From assembly GCA_035630615.1 (NCBI GenBank), contig DASQKI010000118.1, forward strand, positions 1-28,773: a DNA stretch of 28,773 nucleotides. Direction: 5' to 3'. A program made the position numbers and the translations under genes. Origin of the DNA: DATFRX01 sp035630615. Lineage in GTDB: Bacteria; Actinomycetota; Actinomycetes; Propionibacteriales; Nocardioidaceae. Below the pieces are notes generated by a model that searched no databases, had not been told where the DNA came from, and was given only the letters and a program-made list of their open reading frames with translations. Positions 20,954 to 28,586 of this stretch are shown one piece after another. Numbering within the stretch: position 1 is the first letter of the stretch; each line of letters begins with the position of its first letter.

Positions 20954-22681
20954 TCAGCTCTCGCAGTTCACGACCGTCTCCGTCTCGCAGTGATCGAATC
21001 CGCTGCCGCCGTCGGCGAAGTCGTCGCCAGCGTCGCCGGTCAGCTCGTCGTCGCCGAAGCTGCCGTCCAGCCGATCGTCGCCACCGCGACCGTCGACGAG
21101 GTCGCTGCCGAGGCTGGCGCTGAGGACGTTGGGACCGTCCGAGCCGTGAATCACATCGTCGAACGGCGAGCCGACCACATTCTCGACGCCGAGCAAGGGT
21201 GCCTCGCCAACGCCGACCCGCTCCCATGTGCCGGCGGCCAGATCAACCACCACAGCAACTCCCGAGGAGATGGCGACGAGGTCGGTTCCGGACCCGGCCT
21301 CGATGTCGGTCAGCTGACCCGGGTCGATCTCGTCGTCACCGGCTCCAGCGTCGACCTGGTCATGACCCTCGGTCGCGGTGATCGTGTCGTCGCCGCCAGC
21401 TGCTAGGACCGTGTCGTCGCCGTCCTCGCCATCCAACCGGTTGGTGCCGTCGGTCCCGATAAGGGTGTCGTCGGCCGGTGTGCCGCGCGCCGACTCGAAG
21501 CCGGGCAGGTCCACCTGCTCCTCGCCACCCTCGATCGTGACGACGCCGGCCGCGAGGTCGATGGTCGCCGGGTGCAGGCCGAAGACGTCCGCGACGACCA
21601 CCCGCACGACGTCGTTGCCGTCGCCGCCGTCCACCGTTGCGTGGGCCTCGGTGGTGAAGCTGTCCACGTCCAGCTGGATCTCGTCGTCACCGGAGCCGCC
21701 GTTGAAGACGTCGGGGCCGTCGGACTCGAACAGGAAATCGCCACCCGAACCACCGCTGAGCAGGTCGGGTCCTTCGTCCCCGAAGAGGTAGTCCGAGCTC
21801 GCTCCGCCGTCGAGCGCGTTGGCGGTGGTGTCTTGGCCGTCCCCGGCGAACAGCAGGTCTGCGCCGTCGCCGCCGTCGAGAGTGTCCGCGTCTGCACCCG
21901 CGGAGATCCGGTCGGGGCCACCGTTGCCCTCGACCTGGTCCGCACCTGGGCCGCCGAACAGGTCCTCGCCCTCCGGTCCGCCGACGACATGGTCGGCGCC
22001 CGGACCGCCATACAGGTCGCCCCATACCGGCGACCGGAGCCAGTCGTCTCCGGCCAGTCCCTCGAGCCGGTCGCCGTCCCACGTGTGCTTGTTGCCGACG
22101 ATGTGGTCGTTATAGGCGCTCCCGATCACATGCTCGATACCGACGAGCCGGTCGCCTCCGGGCCCGGTACCAGCCGCCAAATCGACGGCGACGCCGGACG
22201 GCGCACCTTCGTACGACACCACGTCGTGCCCGATCTCGCCGCCGTAGGCGTCGTCGCCGCCGGACAGGAGGTCGGCTCCCGGTCCACCGTCCAACCGGTC
22301 GGGGACAAGCTTGTAGTCGTCGCCGCCGCCCGTGATGACGAGGAGGTCGCCCTCGCCGTACAACCGATCGTCGCCGCGACCGCCGACGAGGACATCGACG
22401 CCACGACCAGCGCACACCAGGTCGTCACCCCGGCCGGCCTGGATCCGATCGGCTCCGCGCTTGGCCACGATCACGTCGCGGTGCCGGGTCCCGACCAGTG
22501 TGTCGGATCCGTCGGTCCCGACGATCGTCGCCGGCACGCCCTGGCAGGCCGCCCTGACGGAGCCGGCGGCACCCGGACCCGCCGCGGCACCGTCTCCTAA
22601 GCCCTCGATCATGGAGACTCCGGCGGTGGCAATCGCCACGAGCGCCGCCATCAGCGCCCGCCCAGTTCGCGCTCGTCGCAT
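20954..22681 (-). CDS. Secreted RTX-type calcium-binding repeat protein
   Basis: 575 residues with a signal peptide (MRRARTGRALMAALVAIATA start, Ala-rich cleavage region). The mature protein is nearly all hemolysin-type calcium-binding repeats of the form GGxGxDxLx (for example GGRGDDRLYG, GGPGADLLSGG, GGDGADLLFAGDGQD, GGSGDDEIQLD, GGDGNDVVRV, GGDDTITATEGHDQV). These form a parallel beta-roll that binds calcium outside the cell. Two LAAG blocks separate repeat groups. The C-terminus GSGFDHCETETVVNCES is a Cys-pair cap common in actinobacterial members. Start at 22681 because AGGAGG lies 8 bases upstream; the ATG at 22687 is too close to it. No enzymatic domain; role unknown, possibly surface or matrix. 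Export by Sec is likely, not type I secretion, given the signal peptide. Confidence 0.93.
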   Translation of the reverse strand: MRRARTGRALMAALVAIATAGVSMIEGLGDGAAAGPGAAGSVRAACQGVPATIVGTDGSDTLVGTRHRDVIVAKRGADRIQAGRGDDLVCAGRGVDVLVGGRGDDRLYGEGDLLVITGGGDDYKLVPDRLDGGPGADLLSGGDDAYGGEIGHDVVSYEGAPSGVAVDLAAGTGPGGDRLVGIEHVIGSAYNDHIVGNKHTWDGDRLEGLAGDDWLRSPVWGDLYGGPGADHVVGGPEGEDLFGGPGADQVEGNGGPDRISAGADADTLDGGDGADLLFAGDGQDTTANALDGGASSDYLFGDEGPDLLSGGSGGDFLFESDGPDVFNGGSGDDEIQLDVDSFTTEAHATVDGGDGNDVVRVVVADVFGLHPATIDLAAGVVTIEGGEEQVDLPGFESARGTPADDTLIGTDGTNRLDGEDGDDTVLAAGGDDTITATEGHDQVDAGAGDDEIDPGQLTDIEAGSGTDLVAISSGVAVVVDLAAGTWERVGVGEAPLLGVENVVGSPFDDVIHGSDGPNVLSASLGSDLVDGRGGDDRLDGSFGDDELTGDAGDDFADGGSGFDHCETETVVNCES

Positions 22682-22921
22682 CTTCATCCCTCCTCGACAA
22701 CCCATCGCTCGGCCGCCGCCGCTGCCAATTCCTCACACTTCGACGAACCAGAACCACGGCCGCTTTCGGTCGGCCCGCAACCTTTAGACCGCGAAGCAGG
22801 ATCGATTCGTTGCCCGCCGGCACGAACCGGGCGGGAAACGTTCAACACGCGTCAGCGACGCCGCCTCGGGCACCGGCAGCTCACCGCGCGTAAAGCGCGT
22901 ACAGCCGTGAGACCTGGCTCC

Positions 22922-22938
22922 AGGGTCTATTGGACCCT
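22922..22938. promoter_or_regulatory. Short perfect hairpin
   Basis: AGGGTC-TATTG-GACCCT. A 6-bp stem with 5-base loop, between the RTX gene and the NUDIX-like remnant. Another stem CGCGC-GTAAA-GCGCG lies just before it (~22887-22902). Operator or weak terminator; no U tract. Confidence 0.35.
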
Positions 22939-22993
22939 ACGGCGCGGCCGAGGGTCGGCAGACAGTCGAGCTGCGTCGACCCGCTACTACCGG

Positions 22994-23490
22994 ATGAGCA
23001 GCGAACGCGCGCTCGACGCGGCGCGACGACAGCTGCTCGACACGCCGTACCGGGTGCCAACCCGAGCCCTGGGCCCTGGCAACCGGCTGACCCTCCGCAT
23101 CGACTACCGACCCGGCGACCCATCCGACCGCATCACCGCGAAGTCGACCCCCACGCTCACCAAGTTCCGACCCCTCCAGTCGAGCAACTCACCTTTACCA
23201 ACACGCCCGACACCGACGACACGCATGGGCCACACGAGCCGGGCGCGCTGGCGTACTGGCGCGAGTTCCGGATCTTCCGCGACGCGTCAGGCTCTATCGA
23301 CACGTTTCGGGTATACATCGCAACAACCGGACTGTCCGACGACATCCAATGTCACGAAGGTCGCCAGATCGTATTCGTCGATCCCGCCAAGGCGAGACGG
23401 CTGGATCTTGAGGCACCCGCCGCGCAGATCTTGCCGGCGTTCCTCGACTCAGTGACGTACCAGGCGCTCGCCGGCAACAAGTCCAGGTCG
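22994..23490 (+). pseudogene. Frameshifted gene with NUDIX-like C-terminus
   Basis: A frame from the ATG at 22994 reads MSSERALDAARRQLLDTPYR, then VPTRALGPGNRLTLRIDYRP, with high third-position G/C to about 23180. A second frame takes over near 23170 and reads VEQLTFTNTPDT..., YWREFRIFRDASGSIDTFRV, GLSDDIQCHEGRQIVFVDPA and AQILPAFLDS. The second part resembles the C-terminal strands and helix of NUDIX hydrolases. The NUDIX box GX5EX7REUXEEXGU itself is not present in either frame, so part of the gene has been lost. Two unrelated fragments fused by deletion is an alternative. No functional protein is expected. Confidence 0.5.
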
Positions 23491-23663
23491 GGGGCCCACC
23501 CCAGCATGCAGCGAGAAGCAGCAGAAGGCGCACCAACAACAGGTGCCACCCGGCACGATCGCCGCCGTTTCCGCGTGCATCAGGCGCTCGGCGCTACCAC
23601 CGCCGCCCAACAGCAGCGATGGATCGCGTTCGCAGCGAGGGAGTCGGCGAGACCAGCAAGTGG

Positions 23664-23738
23664 CGGTGGCCCCTATCGACCGGAAACGATCGGTACTGTC
23701 GCCAAGTCGTCGTCAGCCAGGAGACGGTATCCGCATGA
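23664..23738 (+). repeat. Dispersed repeat, locus B, first part
   Basis: Matches 12617-12690 in order and spacing of the conserved blocks (CCCTATCGA, CGGAAACGA, CGCCAAG, ATCCG). Confidence 0.75.
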
Positions 23739-23770
23739 GCAATAATGACTCGATTCCCCATCAAAGAATT

Positions 23771-23852
23771 CGGGTCCTCCTCCTTGAAGGCTCTCTGACC
23801 GCCTCGAACCAAGGGCGTGGACACCGTTTCATTTCACAAGTCATTCCACGGA
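23771..23852 (+). repeat. Dispersed repeat, locus B, second part
   Basis: Matches 12843-12925, with an identical CACAAGTCATTCCACGGA block. Locus B lacks about 100 bases that separate the two parts at locus A. It ends 37 bases after the anti-sigma stop codon. Confidence 0.8.
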
Positions 23853-23889
23853 TCTGGCGGCTGGGAGAAGCGTCCAGGGTCGCGGCGGG

Positions 23890-24573
23890 TCATTCGTCGG
23901 GGTGCGTGGTGCCTTCGAGGACGACCTGTCCGCTGGAGGCGGGGTTGCCGTTGGCCAGCTGGCGCGTGACGGTGAGGGTGGGATAGCTGCTGGGTGGGAC
24001 GCCGGCCCAGAGCGTGACGTCGTCAGGTTGGTTGAAGGTGCCGATCGGCACGAGGATGCCGGCGTCGTTTTTGAGCCACGCTTCGTAGTAGCCGCGGTCG
24101 TCGCGCCGGGGCAGACCCTCGGCCTGAAGATGGATCTCCCAGCCACCGTCGGTCTGGGTCAGCGTCACCTGCCCGGAGGCGTCCGGAGCGAGGTCGGTAC
24201 CTCGCAGTGACGCCGCGTACTCAACCGGCTCGCTGCCCTGGTTCGTGAGACCGATCGCGAAACCGACGGCGACCAACACGGCCGCCGCAGCGCCGAGGAT
24301 CGCGTACCTGGTCCACCGGGTCCGAAGTTGTACGACGTTGTCACGGTCAGCCGTCGATCCGCTGGGCTCGAGGTCTGGTGCCGTATCGGGACGCCCCTCG
24401 CCGGCGCTCGCGATGGCGCCGACGATACGTTCCTGCAGGTCGGGCGGTGGCTCGGCCCACACGGCCGGGTCGGCCAGCACCGCCCGCCGTTTGTCGAGCC
24501 GGGCGCGCTCGGCTGGATCAACCGGTGCGCTCGATTCGCCGGCCAGGTAGGCGATCCGCTCATCGTCGTTCAT
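23890..24573 (-). CDS. RskA-like anti-sigma factor
   Basis: 227 residues. The N-terminal cytoplasmic part (MNDDERIAYLAGESSAPVDP start) binds the sigma factor; it lacks the HxxxCxxC zinc motif of ZAS proteins. One membrane helix (YAILGAAAAVLVAVGFAIGL, residues ~90-110) leads to an extracytoplasmic RskA C-terminal domain (VTLTQTDGGWEIHLQAEGLP, then GYYEAWLKNDAGILVPIGTF, TLTVTRQLANGNPASSGQVV). Such factors hold the sigma factor at the membrane until cleaved by proteases on stress. The ATG at 24573 has AAGGG about 9 bases upstream; a GTG at 24582 is the alternative. It overlaps the end of the sigma gene by 14 bases, the usual sigma/anti-sigma coupling. Confidence 0.92.
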   Translation of the reverse strand: MNDDERIAYLAGESSAPVDPAERARLDKRRAVLADPAVWAEPPPDLQERIVGAIASAGEGRPDTAPDLEPSGSTADRDNVVQLRTRWTRYAILGAAAAVLVAVGFAIGLTNQGSEPVEYAASLRGTDLAPDASGQVTLTQTDGGWEIHLQAEGLPRRDDRGYYEAWLKNDAGILVPIGTFNQPDDVTLWAGVPPSSYPTLTVTRQLANGNPASSGQVVLEGTTHPDE

Positions 24574-25204
24574 CGGAGCCACCCTTCTCGTCCGGGCGGG
24601 TCTCGGGGCTACTACCCGCCTCGTGCGTCGCTGTTGGCGGGCTCGACTCCGGCCGGAGGTGGCCGAGCAGGCCGGCCAACCGCCGGTGCGCCCGGAAGCT
24701 GCGGGACTTCACCGTGCCGAGCGGAATCGCTAGCTCGCCGGCGATCTCGGTATGCGTAAGCTCAGCGTAGTGCTGCAAACGGAGGAGCTCGCGGTCCTGG
24801 TCGGGCAGCTTCTCCAATGCCTCTCGGACCTCCCACACGTCGGAGATCTGCTCCACTGACGGTGGTGTGGTGACCAGAGCCGGGTCCGCCGAGTCCGCCG
24901 AGTCGATGGCCTCGACGCCTCGATGGCGCCGGTCGCGGCGGTAGACGTCGATCGCGGCCCTACGGGCGATGCTGGCCAGCCACGCACCCAGTGCACGGGA
25001 CGGGTCGTAGCTTTTCGCGGCCCGCCAGGCCTGCAGGAAGGTCTGTTGGGTGGCGTCCTCGGCCAAGCCGGCATTGCCGAGAACCCTGTACGCCACCGAG
25101 TAGACCAGGCGGCCGTAGGTCTGATAGATGACACGGATCGTGTCCGGATCGCCCGCGGCGAACCGAGCGGCAGTCCCCGCATCATCGTCGGCCACGGTCG
25201 CCAC
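24560..25204 (-). CDS. ECF RNA polymerase sigma factor
   Basis: About 214 residues. Region 2 reads IYQTYGRLVYSVAYRVLGNA, then AEDATQQTFLQAWRAAKSYD, LGAWLASIARRAAIDVYRR (-10 recognition); region 4 reads LEKLPDQDRELLRLQHYAEL, then THTEIAGELAIPLGTVKSRS (helix-turn-helix for -35). No extra C-terminal domain beyond a short tail, so a canonical ECF sigma factor, of the type paired with RskA-like anti-sigma factors. Candidate starts are GTGs at 25204 and 25195; TAGCGT lies 7 bases before the second, which would be leaderless. The divergent neighbour is an RTX protein 245 bases away, a likely regulon member. Targets otherwise unknown. Confidence 0.92.
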   Translation of the reverse strand: MATVADDDAGTAARFAAGDPDTIRVIYQTYGRLVYSVAYRVLGNAGLAEDATQQTFLQAWRAAKSYDPSRALGAWLASIARRAAIDVYRRDRRHRGVEAIDSADSADPALVTTPPSVEQISDVWEVREALEKLPDQDRELLRLQHYAELTHTEIAGELAIPLGTVKSRSFRAHRRLAGLLGHLRPESSPPTATHEAGSSPETRPDEKGGSDERR

Positions 25205-25375
25205 GCTAGCCCCATCTTGCGGCGCGCGCCGAGTCAGCGCGCTGGGTGCCGCACCACGGCCGGCCGTACTCGCTCTCACTGTCGAGATACGTACCCGCGT
25301 CTCCGATCGGTTCCCAACACCAGCACGCCTTCTTCATCGGGACGTCTTCGCGGCGGCGTTCGAACTCGAATCGAA

Positions 25376-25402
25376 GGAACCGGGAACGGGGCGAGCGCCG
25401 TA
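25376..25402 (+). promoter_or_regulatory. Candidate ECF-type promoter of the second RTX gene
   Basis: GGAACC (25376-25381), 18 bases, then GTA (25400-25402): the GGAAC-N17/18-GT layout used by many ECF sigma factors. The 8-mer CGAATCGA (25367-25374) just upstream also occurs (as its complement strand reading) ahead of the first RTX gene near 22802-22809. Weak evidence by itself. Confidence 0.3.
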
Positions 25403-25449
25403 CTGGCCATGACGTCGGCAGCGGCCGACCTACATGAGGAGAAGGGAAC

Positions 25450-26508
25450 ATGGACATGCGGCGCATCTTCAGCACGCGACAGTTCGCCATCGCAGCGGGG
25501 GCGACGTTGGTGGCCGGCCTCGCCACGGTCGGACCGGCTCAGGCTCAACCCGCTTCACCATCAGCGTCGGTCCGGGGTGGGACACTCACCATCGTCGGGA
25601 CGGACAGTGACGACGCGATCGCCGTGCAACTGGCCGCGGCCGATCCGAACACACTCCGCGTCGACCTCGGGAACGGCACGGCTCCCCAGGCGTTCGACCG
25701 CAGCACCTTCACCGCGATCACGGTGTTCCTGCGCGGCGGTGACGACCAGTTCCAGGTTGTGCCCGGCGGTGGCACCTTGGCCGACGAGGCACTGAGCGTC
25801 GACGGCGATGCCGGCAGAGACACGATCGTCGGCGGCGACGGCAACGACAACCTCGCCGGAGGCGCGGGAGCCGACTCCATCCTGGGCGGCGACGGCACCG
25901 ACCTGATCTTCGGCAACCGCGGCGACGACGCCGTGAACGGCAACCGCGGCAACGACCCCGAGTTCCTCGGCCGCGGCCGCGACGACGCACTGTGGAACCC
26001 GGGAGAGGGAAGCGACGTGGTCCATGGCGGCGCGGCCAGCGACACGCTCATCTTCAACGGCTCGGACCTCGCCGAGATCATGTCCTTGTCCGCGAACGAG
26101 AGCCGCGCCGTGTTCCTTCGGGACCTCGGCGGAGTTCGGATGGACATGGACAGCGTCGAGAACCTGGACCTCGCCGCTCTCGGCGGCGCAGACTCGGTGA
26201 CGATCGACAACCTGGACGGCACCGACGTCCGGCGTGCCGACATCGACCTGTCGGCGCAGGGGGCTGGTGACCTACAGGTGGACTCCGTCACCGTCAACGG
26301 AACGAACCAGGCCGACAGGGTCAGGGTCGACGCCGACAACGGCGCGGTTGATGTCACGGGGCTGCGGGCCGAGACCCGCATCACCGGCAGTGAGCCGACC
26401 GATCAGCTCACCGTCAACAGCCTGGGCGGCAACGACAAGGTCGACGTGCGAAACGCCGCGAAGGCACTCATCGGAGTTGAGGTCGACCTCGGAACCGGCC
26501 AACGCTAA
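25450..26508 (+). CDS. Second secreted RTX-type repeat protein
   Basis: 352 residues with a signal peptide ending around AQAQP (residues ~31-34). Residues ~36-110 form a beta domain (GGTLTIVGTDSDDAIAVQLA, ITVFLRGGDDQFQVVPGG); residues ~115-170 hold the calcium-binding repeats (DGDAGRDTIVGGDGNDNLAG, then GGAGADSILGGDGTDLIFGN, RGDDAVNGNRGND). The C-terminal half is a beta-helix-like domain without repeats (SVENLDLAALGGADSVTIDN, VTVNGTNQADRVRVDADNG, LTVNSLGGNDKVDV). Extracellular. GAGGAG precedes the ATG at 25450; an in-frame ATG two codons later is possible. It faces the ECF sigma operon and is followed by a strong hairpin terminator. No enzymatic motif. Confidence 0.92.
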   Translation: MDMRRIFSTRQFAIAAGATLVAGLATVGPAQAQPASPSASVRGGTLTIVGTDSDDAIAVQLAAADPNTLRVDLGNGTAPQAFDRSTFTAITVFLRGGDDQFQVVPGGGTLADEALSVDGDAGRDTIVGGDGNDNLAGGAGADSILGGDGTDLIFGNRGDDAVNGNRGNDPEFLGRGRDDALWNPGEGSDVVHGGAASDTLIFNGSDLAEIMSLSANESRAVFLRDLGGVRMDMDSVENLDLAALGGADSVTIDNLDGTDVRRADIDLSAQGAGDLQVDSVTVNGTNQADRVRVDADNGAVDVTGLRAETRITGSEPTDQLTVNSLGGNDKVDVRNAAKALIGVEVDLGTGQR

Positions 26509-26520
26509 TCAAACATTAGC

Positions 26521-26546
26521 GGGGCGGGGCGCAGAAGCCCCGCCCC
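26521..26546 (+). terminator. Rho-independent-type terminator hairpin
   Basis: GGGGCGGGGC, six-base loop GCAGAA, GCCCCGCCCC: a perfect 10-bp stem 12 bases after the RTX stop codon. No U tract follows, as is common in actinobacteria. Confidence 0.8.
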
Positions 26547-26756
26547 AGCTGCGCACTCCCGGCCTCGGTCAGATGCCCATCCAATGGCGGGTGTTGATGG
26601 AACTGCTTTGAGAGGTCGCGCGCTGGCCCGTACCTTCCGAACAATTCGGTGCCGTCCGGCCGCGAGCAGCCATCGCTTACCCACTGATCCACTCGGCTGG
26701 ACCGATCCGCCGATCCTTGCTCAGCGCGGCCGACTCACCCCACAGAGGAGAAACGG

Positions 26757-27048
26757 ATGCCGACAGTTCAACCCTCCGGCGGCCAGCCGGAACCGCGGCG
26801 GTGATGGCCACCGCGGCCCTCGGCTCGGCGTACTCGCCACACCAGCGGATGCGGCTGGCCCGACGGCGCGGCTCAGTCAAGGCACCGTGACCGTAACGGG
26901 AACCGGCCGTCCGCGACGTCGTCGATATCACCGTGCACCACGACCGGCTCACCGTCGACTTCGGTTCGACGGCACGATCGATGCCCGCTTTTCGATGTCC
27001 CGAGTCCAGCGGCTGAGCGTCCAGCTTCCGACCCGACTGCACCGCCCG
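26757..27048 (+). pseudogene. Multiply frameshifted third RTX-family gene
   Basis: The ATG at 26757 has a strong ribosome site (GAGGAGAAACGG), but its frame stops after 15 codons. Reading across frames recovers a signal peptide (DSSTLRRPAGTAAVMATAAL, then GVLATPADAAGP), the mature start TARLSQGTVTVTGTG, then RDVVDITVHHDRLTVDF and FDGTIDARFSMSRVQRLSVQ. This parallels the N-terminal domain of the RTX protein at 25450. At least four frame changes and an absent C-terminus make it dead. It likely arose by duplication next to its functional relative. Confidence 0.75.
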
Positions 27049-27223
27049 TAAAGACTTCCTTGACAATCCGCGTGCCTTGGGAGGTCATTCGGCCTACGAC
27101 ACCGTAAGAAGTCGTCGCAAGATCGTCTGGGAGTCAACTACCCGCGGTGGGTACCGGGTCGTGGCTGACCCTGTGGTTCGCGCCGGTGGTGACCAGCCCG
27201 CCCGGCGCCTGAGGGGAGGTCGT

Positions 27224-27970
27224 ATGGCTTCGGTATCCGAAGCCGGCGCAGACCCGCGGAGGGTGTCGAACGAGACGTATGTTCGGCAGATCGCCGCCAT
27301 CGGTTGCGCGGGTGCCGTCTCCGGCTTGCTGGTCGGCGGCGTCGGTGGGCGGCTCGCGATGCGGTACCTCGCCGCAACTAACGAGGAGGATTCCGGCGCC
27401 ATCACCGACGACGGATTCGTGGTCGGTGACATCACACTCGGCGGCACCATCCAACTACTCGCCACAACGACCCAAGTTGCGTTGGTCGGTGCGGCCTTGT
27501 TCATCCTGATCAGACCGCTTCTCTTGGGGCCCGCCTGGTTCCGGGTCGTCAGCGTGGCGACGGGAACCGGCGTCGTCTTCGGCGCCATCGTGGCGCATCC
27601 GGGAGTGGACTTCGAGGCGCTGGATCCACCGCTCCTCGCGATCAGCCTGTTCGTCGCGCTTCCATTCGCCGCCGCCGGCGTGTTCTGCCTACTGGCATAT
27701 CGGTGGCTAGACGACGACTCCTGGTTCGCCCACAGGCCCTTTCGCTGGGTAACAGCGACATTGGCGGTGTGGCTGCTTTCCGGTATCGGCCTGATCCTTG
27801 TAGTCCCCCTGATGCTCATCGGCATTGCCGTCCACCGCGCCGCCCGAGACCCAGAGGACACGACAGTGTCGTATGAGCGACGAAGATGGCTTGGCCGGGC
27901 GGCGCTGATGATCGTCGTCGTCGGTGCCGCCTTCGTGAACCTGGCGAACGATGTCACCACGCTCGCATAG
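27224..27970 (+). CDS. Multi-pass membrane protein, unknown
   Basis: 248 residues with about six hydrophobic segments: IAAIGCAGAVSGLLVGGVGG (residues ~23-42), an ITLGGTIQLLATTTQVALVG helix, FRVVSVATGTGVVFGAIVAH, LAISLFVALPFAAAGVFCLL, WVTATLAVWLLSGIGLILVV and a final LMIVVVGAAFVNLA helix. The loop after helix 1 reads RLAMRYLAATNEEDSGAITD. No catalytic motif. Similar unnamed membrane proteins occur in actinobacteria. Start at 27224 because GGGGAGG lies 5 bases upstream; an earlier frame start at 27077 has none. TTGACA at 27060 has no good -10 box. Single gene; function unknown. Confidence 0.85.
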   Translation: MASVSEAGADPRRVSNETYVRQIAAIGCAGAVSGLLVGGVGGRLAMRYLAATNEEDSGAITDDGFVVGDITLGGTIQLLATTTQVALVGAALFILIRPLLLGPAWFRVVSVATGTGVVFGAIVAHPGVDFEALDPPLLAISLFVALPFAAAGVFCLLAYRWLDDDSWFAHRPFRWVTATLAVWLLSGIGLILVVPLMLIGIAVHRAARDPEDTTVSYERRRWLGRAALMIVVVGAAFVNLANDVTTLA

Positions 27971-28457
27971 GCAAGCGACCAGGACCAGAACCCCTGGATC
28001 TCCACCACCCCAGCGCTGTGCCGCGTCGATCGCTGAGACAAGACAACACGAGCCCTGTGGCATCGGTTATCGCCACACGAACGGTAGCCATTCGGCGGCC
28101 CGGCTGCGAGCCGTACGTCGGGCTACCGGGCGTTCCCACCGCACGAGCCTCGGCAACCGTGGCGGCAACGCGCGGACCGAATAGCTGCGGGCGCGGTAGC
28201 TCACATGTGACAGCCTGATCGTTCGCCGGACAGATCGTGGCGCCACCCGTGTAGATCAGCGGAGTCACTCCGGCTCGAGGTGCGAGCCATTCGCCGAACC
28301 GTCCTAGAGTCGCAAACCTGGAGAAACGGCAACATCGTACTGGCGGACAGGCAAACTCCCGGGTCGCCCGCGGGCGTGCCACAGATGTGGCGGCGGGCTC
28401 CCGGCTACGCTATGGGCTCCGAATCACGAAAGCCTTCCCTTGGTTTTCCTCCACTCG
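27971..28457. other. Non-coding stretch
   Basis: About 490 bases with no supported gene on either strand; only short frames without ribosome sites or family motifs. I see no promoter pair I would defend. Confidence 0.4.
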
Positions 28458-28586
28458 ATGCCGTCGGGGCTGCTCACCGTGGCGCTCGGAGGTCCGCGCC
28501 CGCCGGCCGCGATGGTCAGCCGCGGTCACCGCGGCTCGCTGATCGCCACCCGCCGCCCTCTCGTCGATACCTCGGGGTTGCCGTGA
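28458..28586 (+). CDS. Possible 42-residue ORF overlapping the next gene
   Basis: The frame MPSGLLTVALGGPRPPAAMV and on to LVDTSGLP ends at TGA 28584-28586, which overlaps the GTG of the sulfotransferase (GTGA), and its third positions are G/C-rich. There is no ribosome site and no known family. It may be a coupled small gene, the end of a decayed gene, or chance. Confidence 0.25.
   Translation: MPSGLLTVALGGPRPPAAMVSRGHRGSLIATRRPLVDTSGLP

Noticed and set aside
27060..27088. TTGACA as promoter of the membrane protein at 27224
   Set aside because: The hexamer 17 bases downstream (GGTCAT) is not a -10 box; unsupported.
28186..28215. GGGCGCGGTAGCTCA, like the 5' end of a tRNA
   Set aside because: No anticodon arm, T arm or matching 3' acceptor follows; a chance match in GC-rich DNA.
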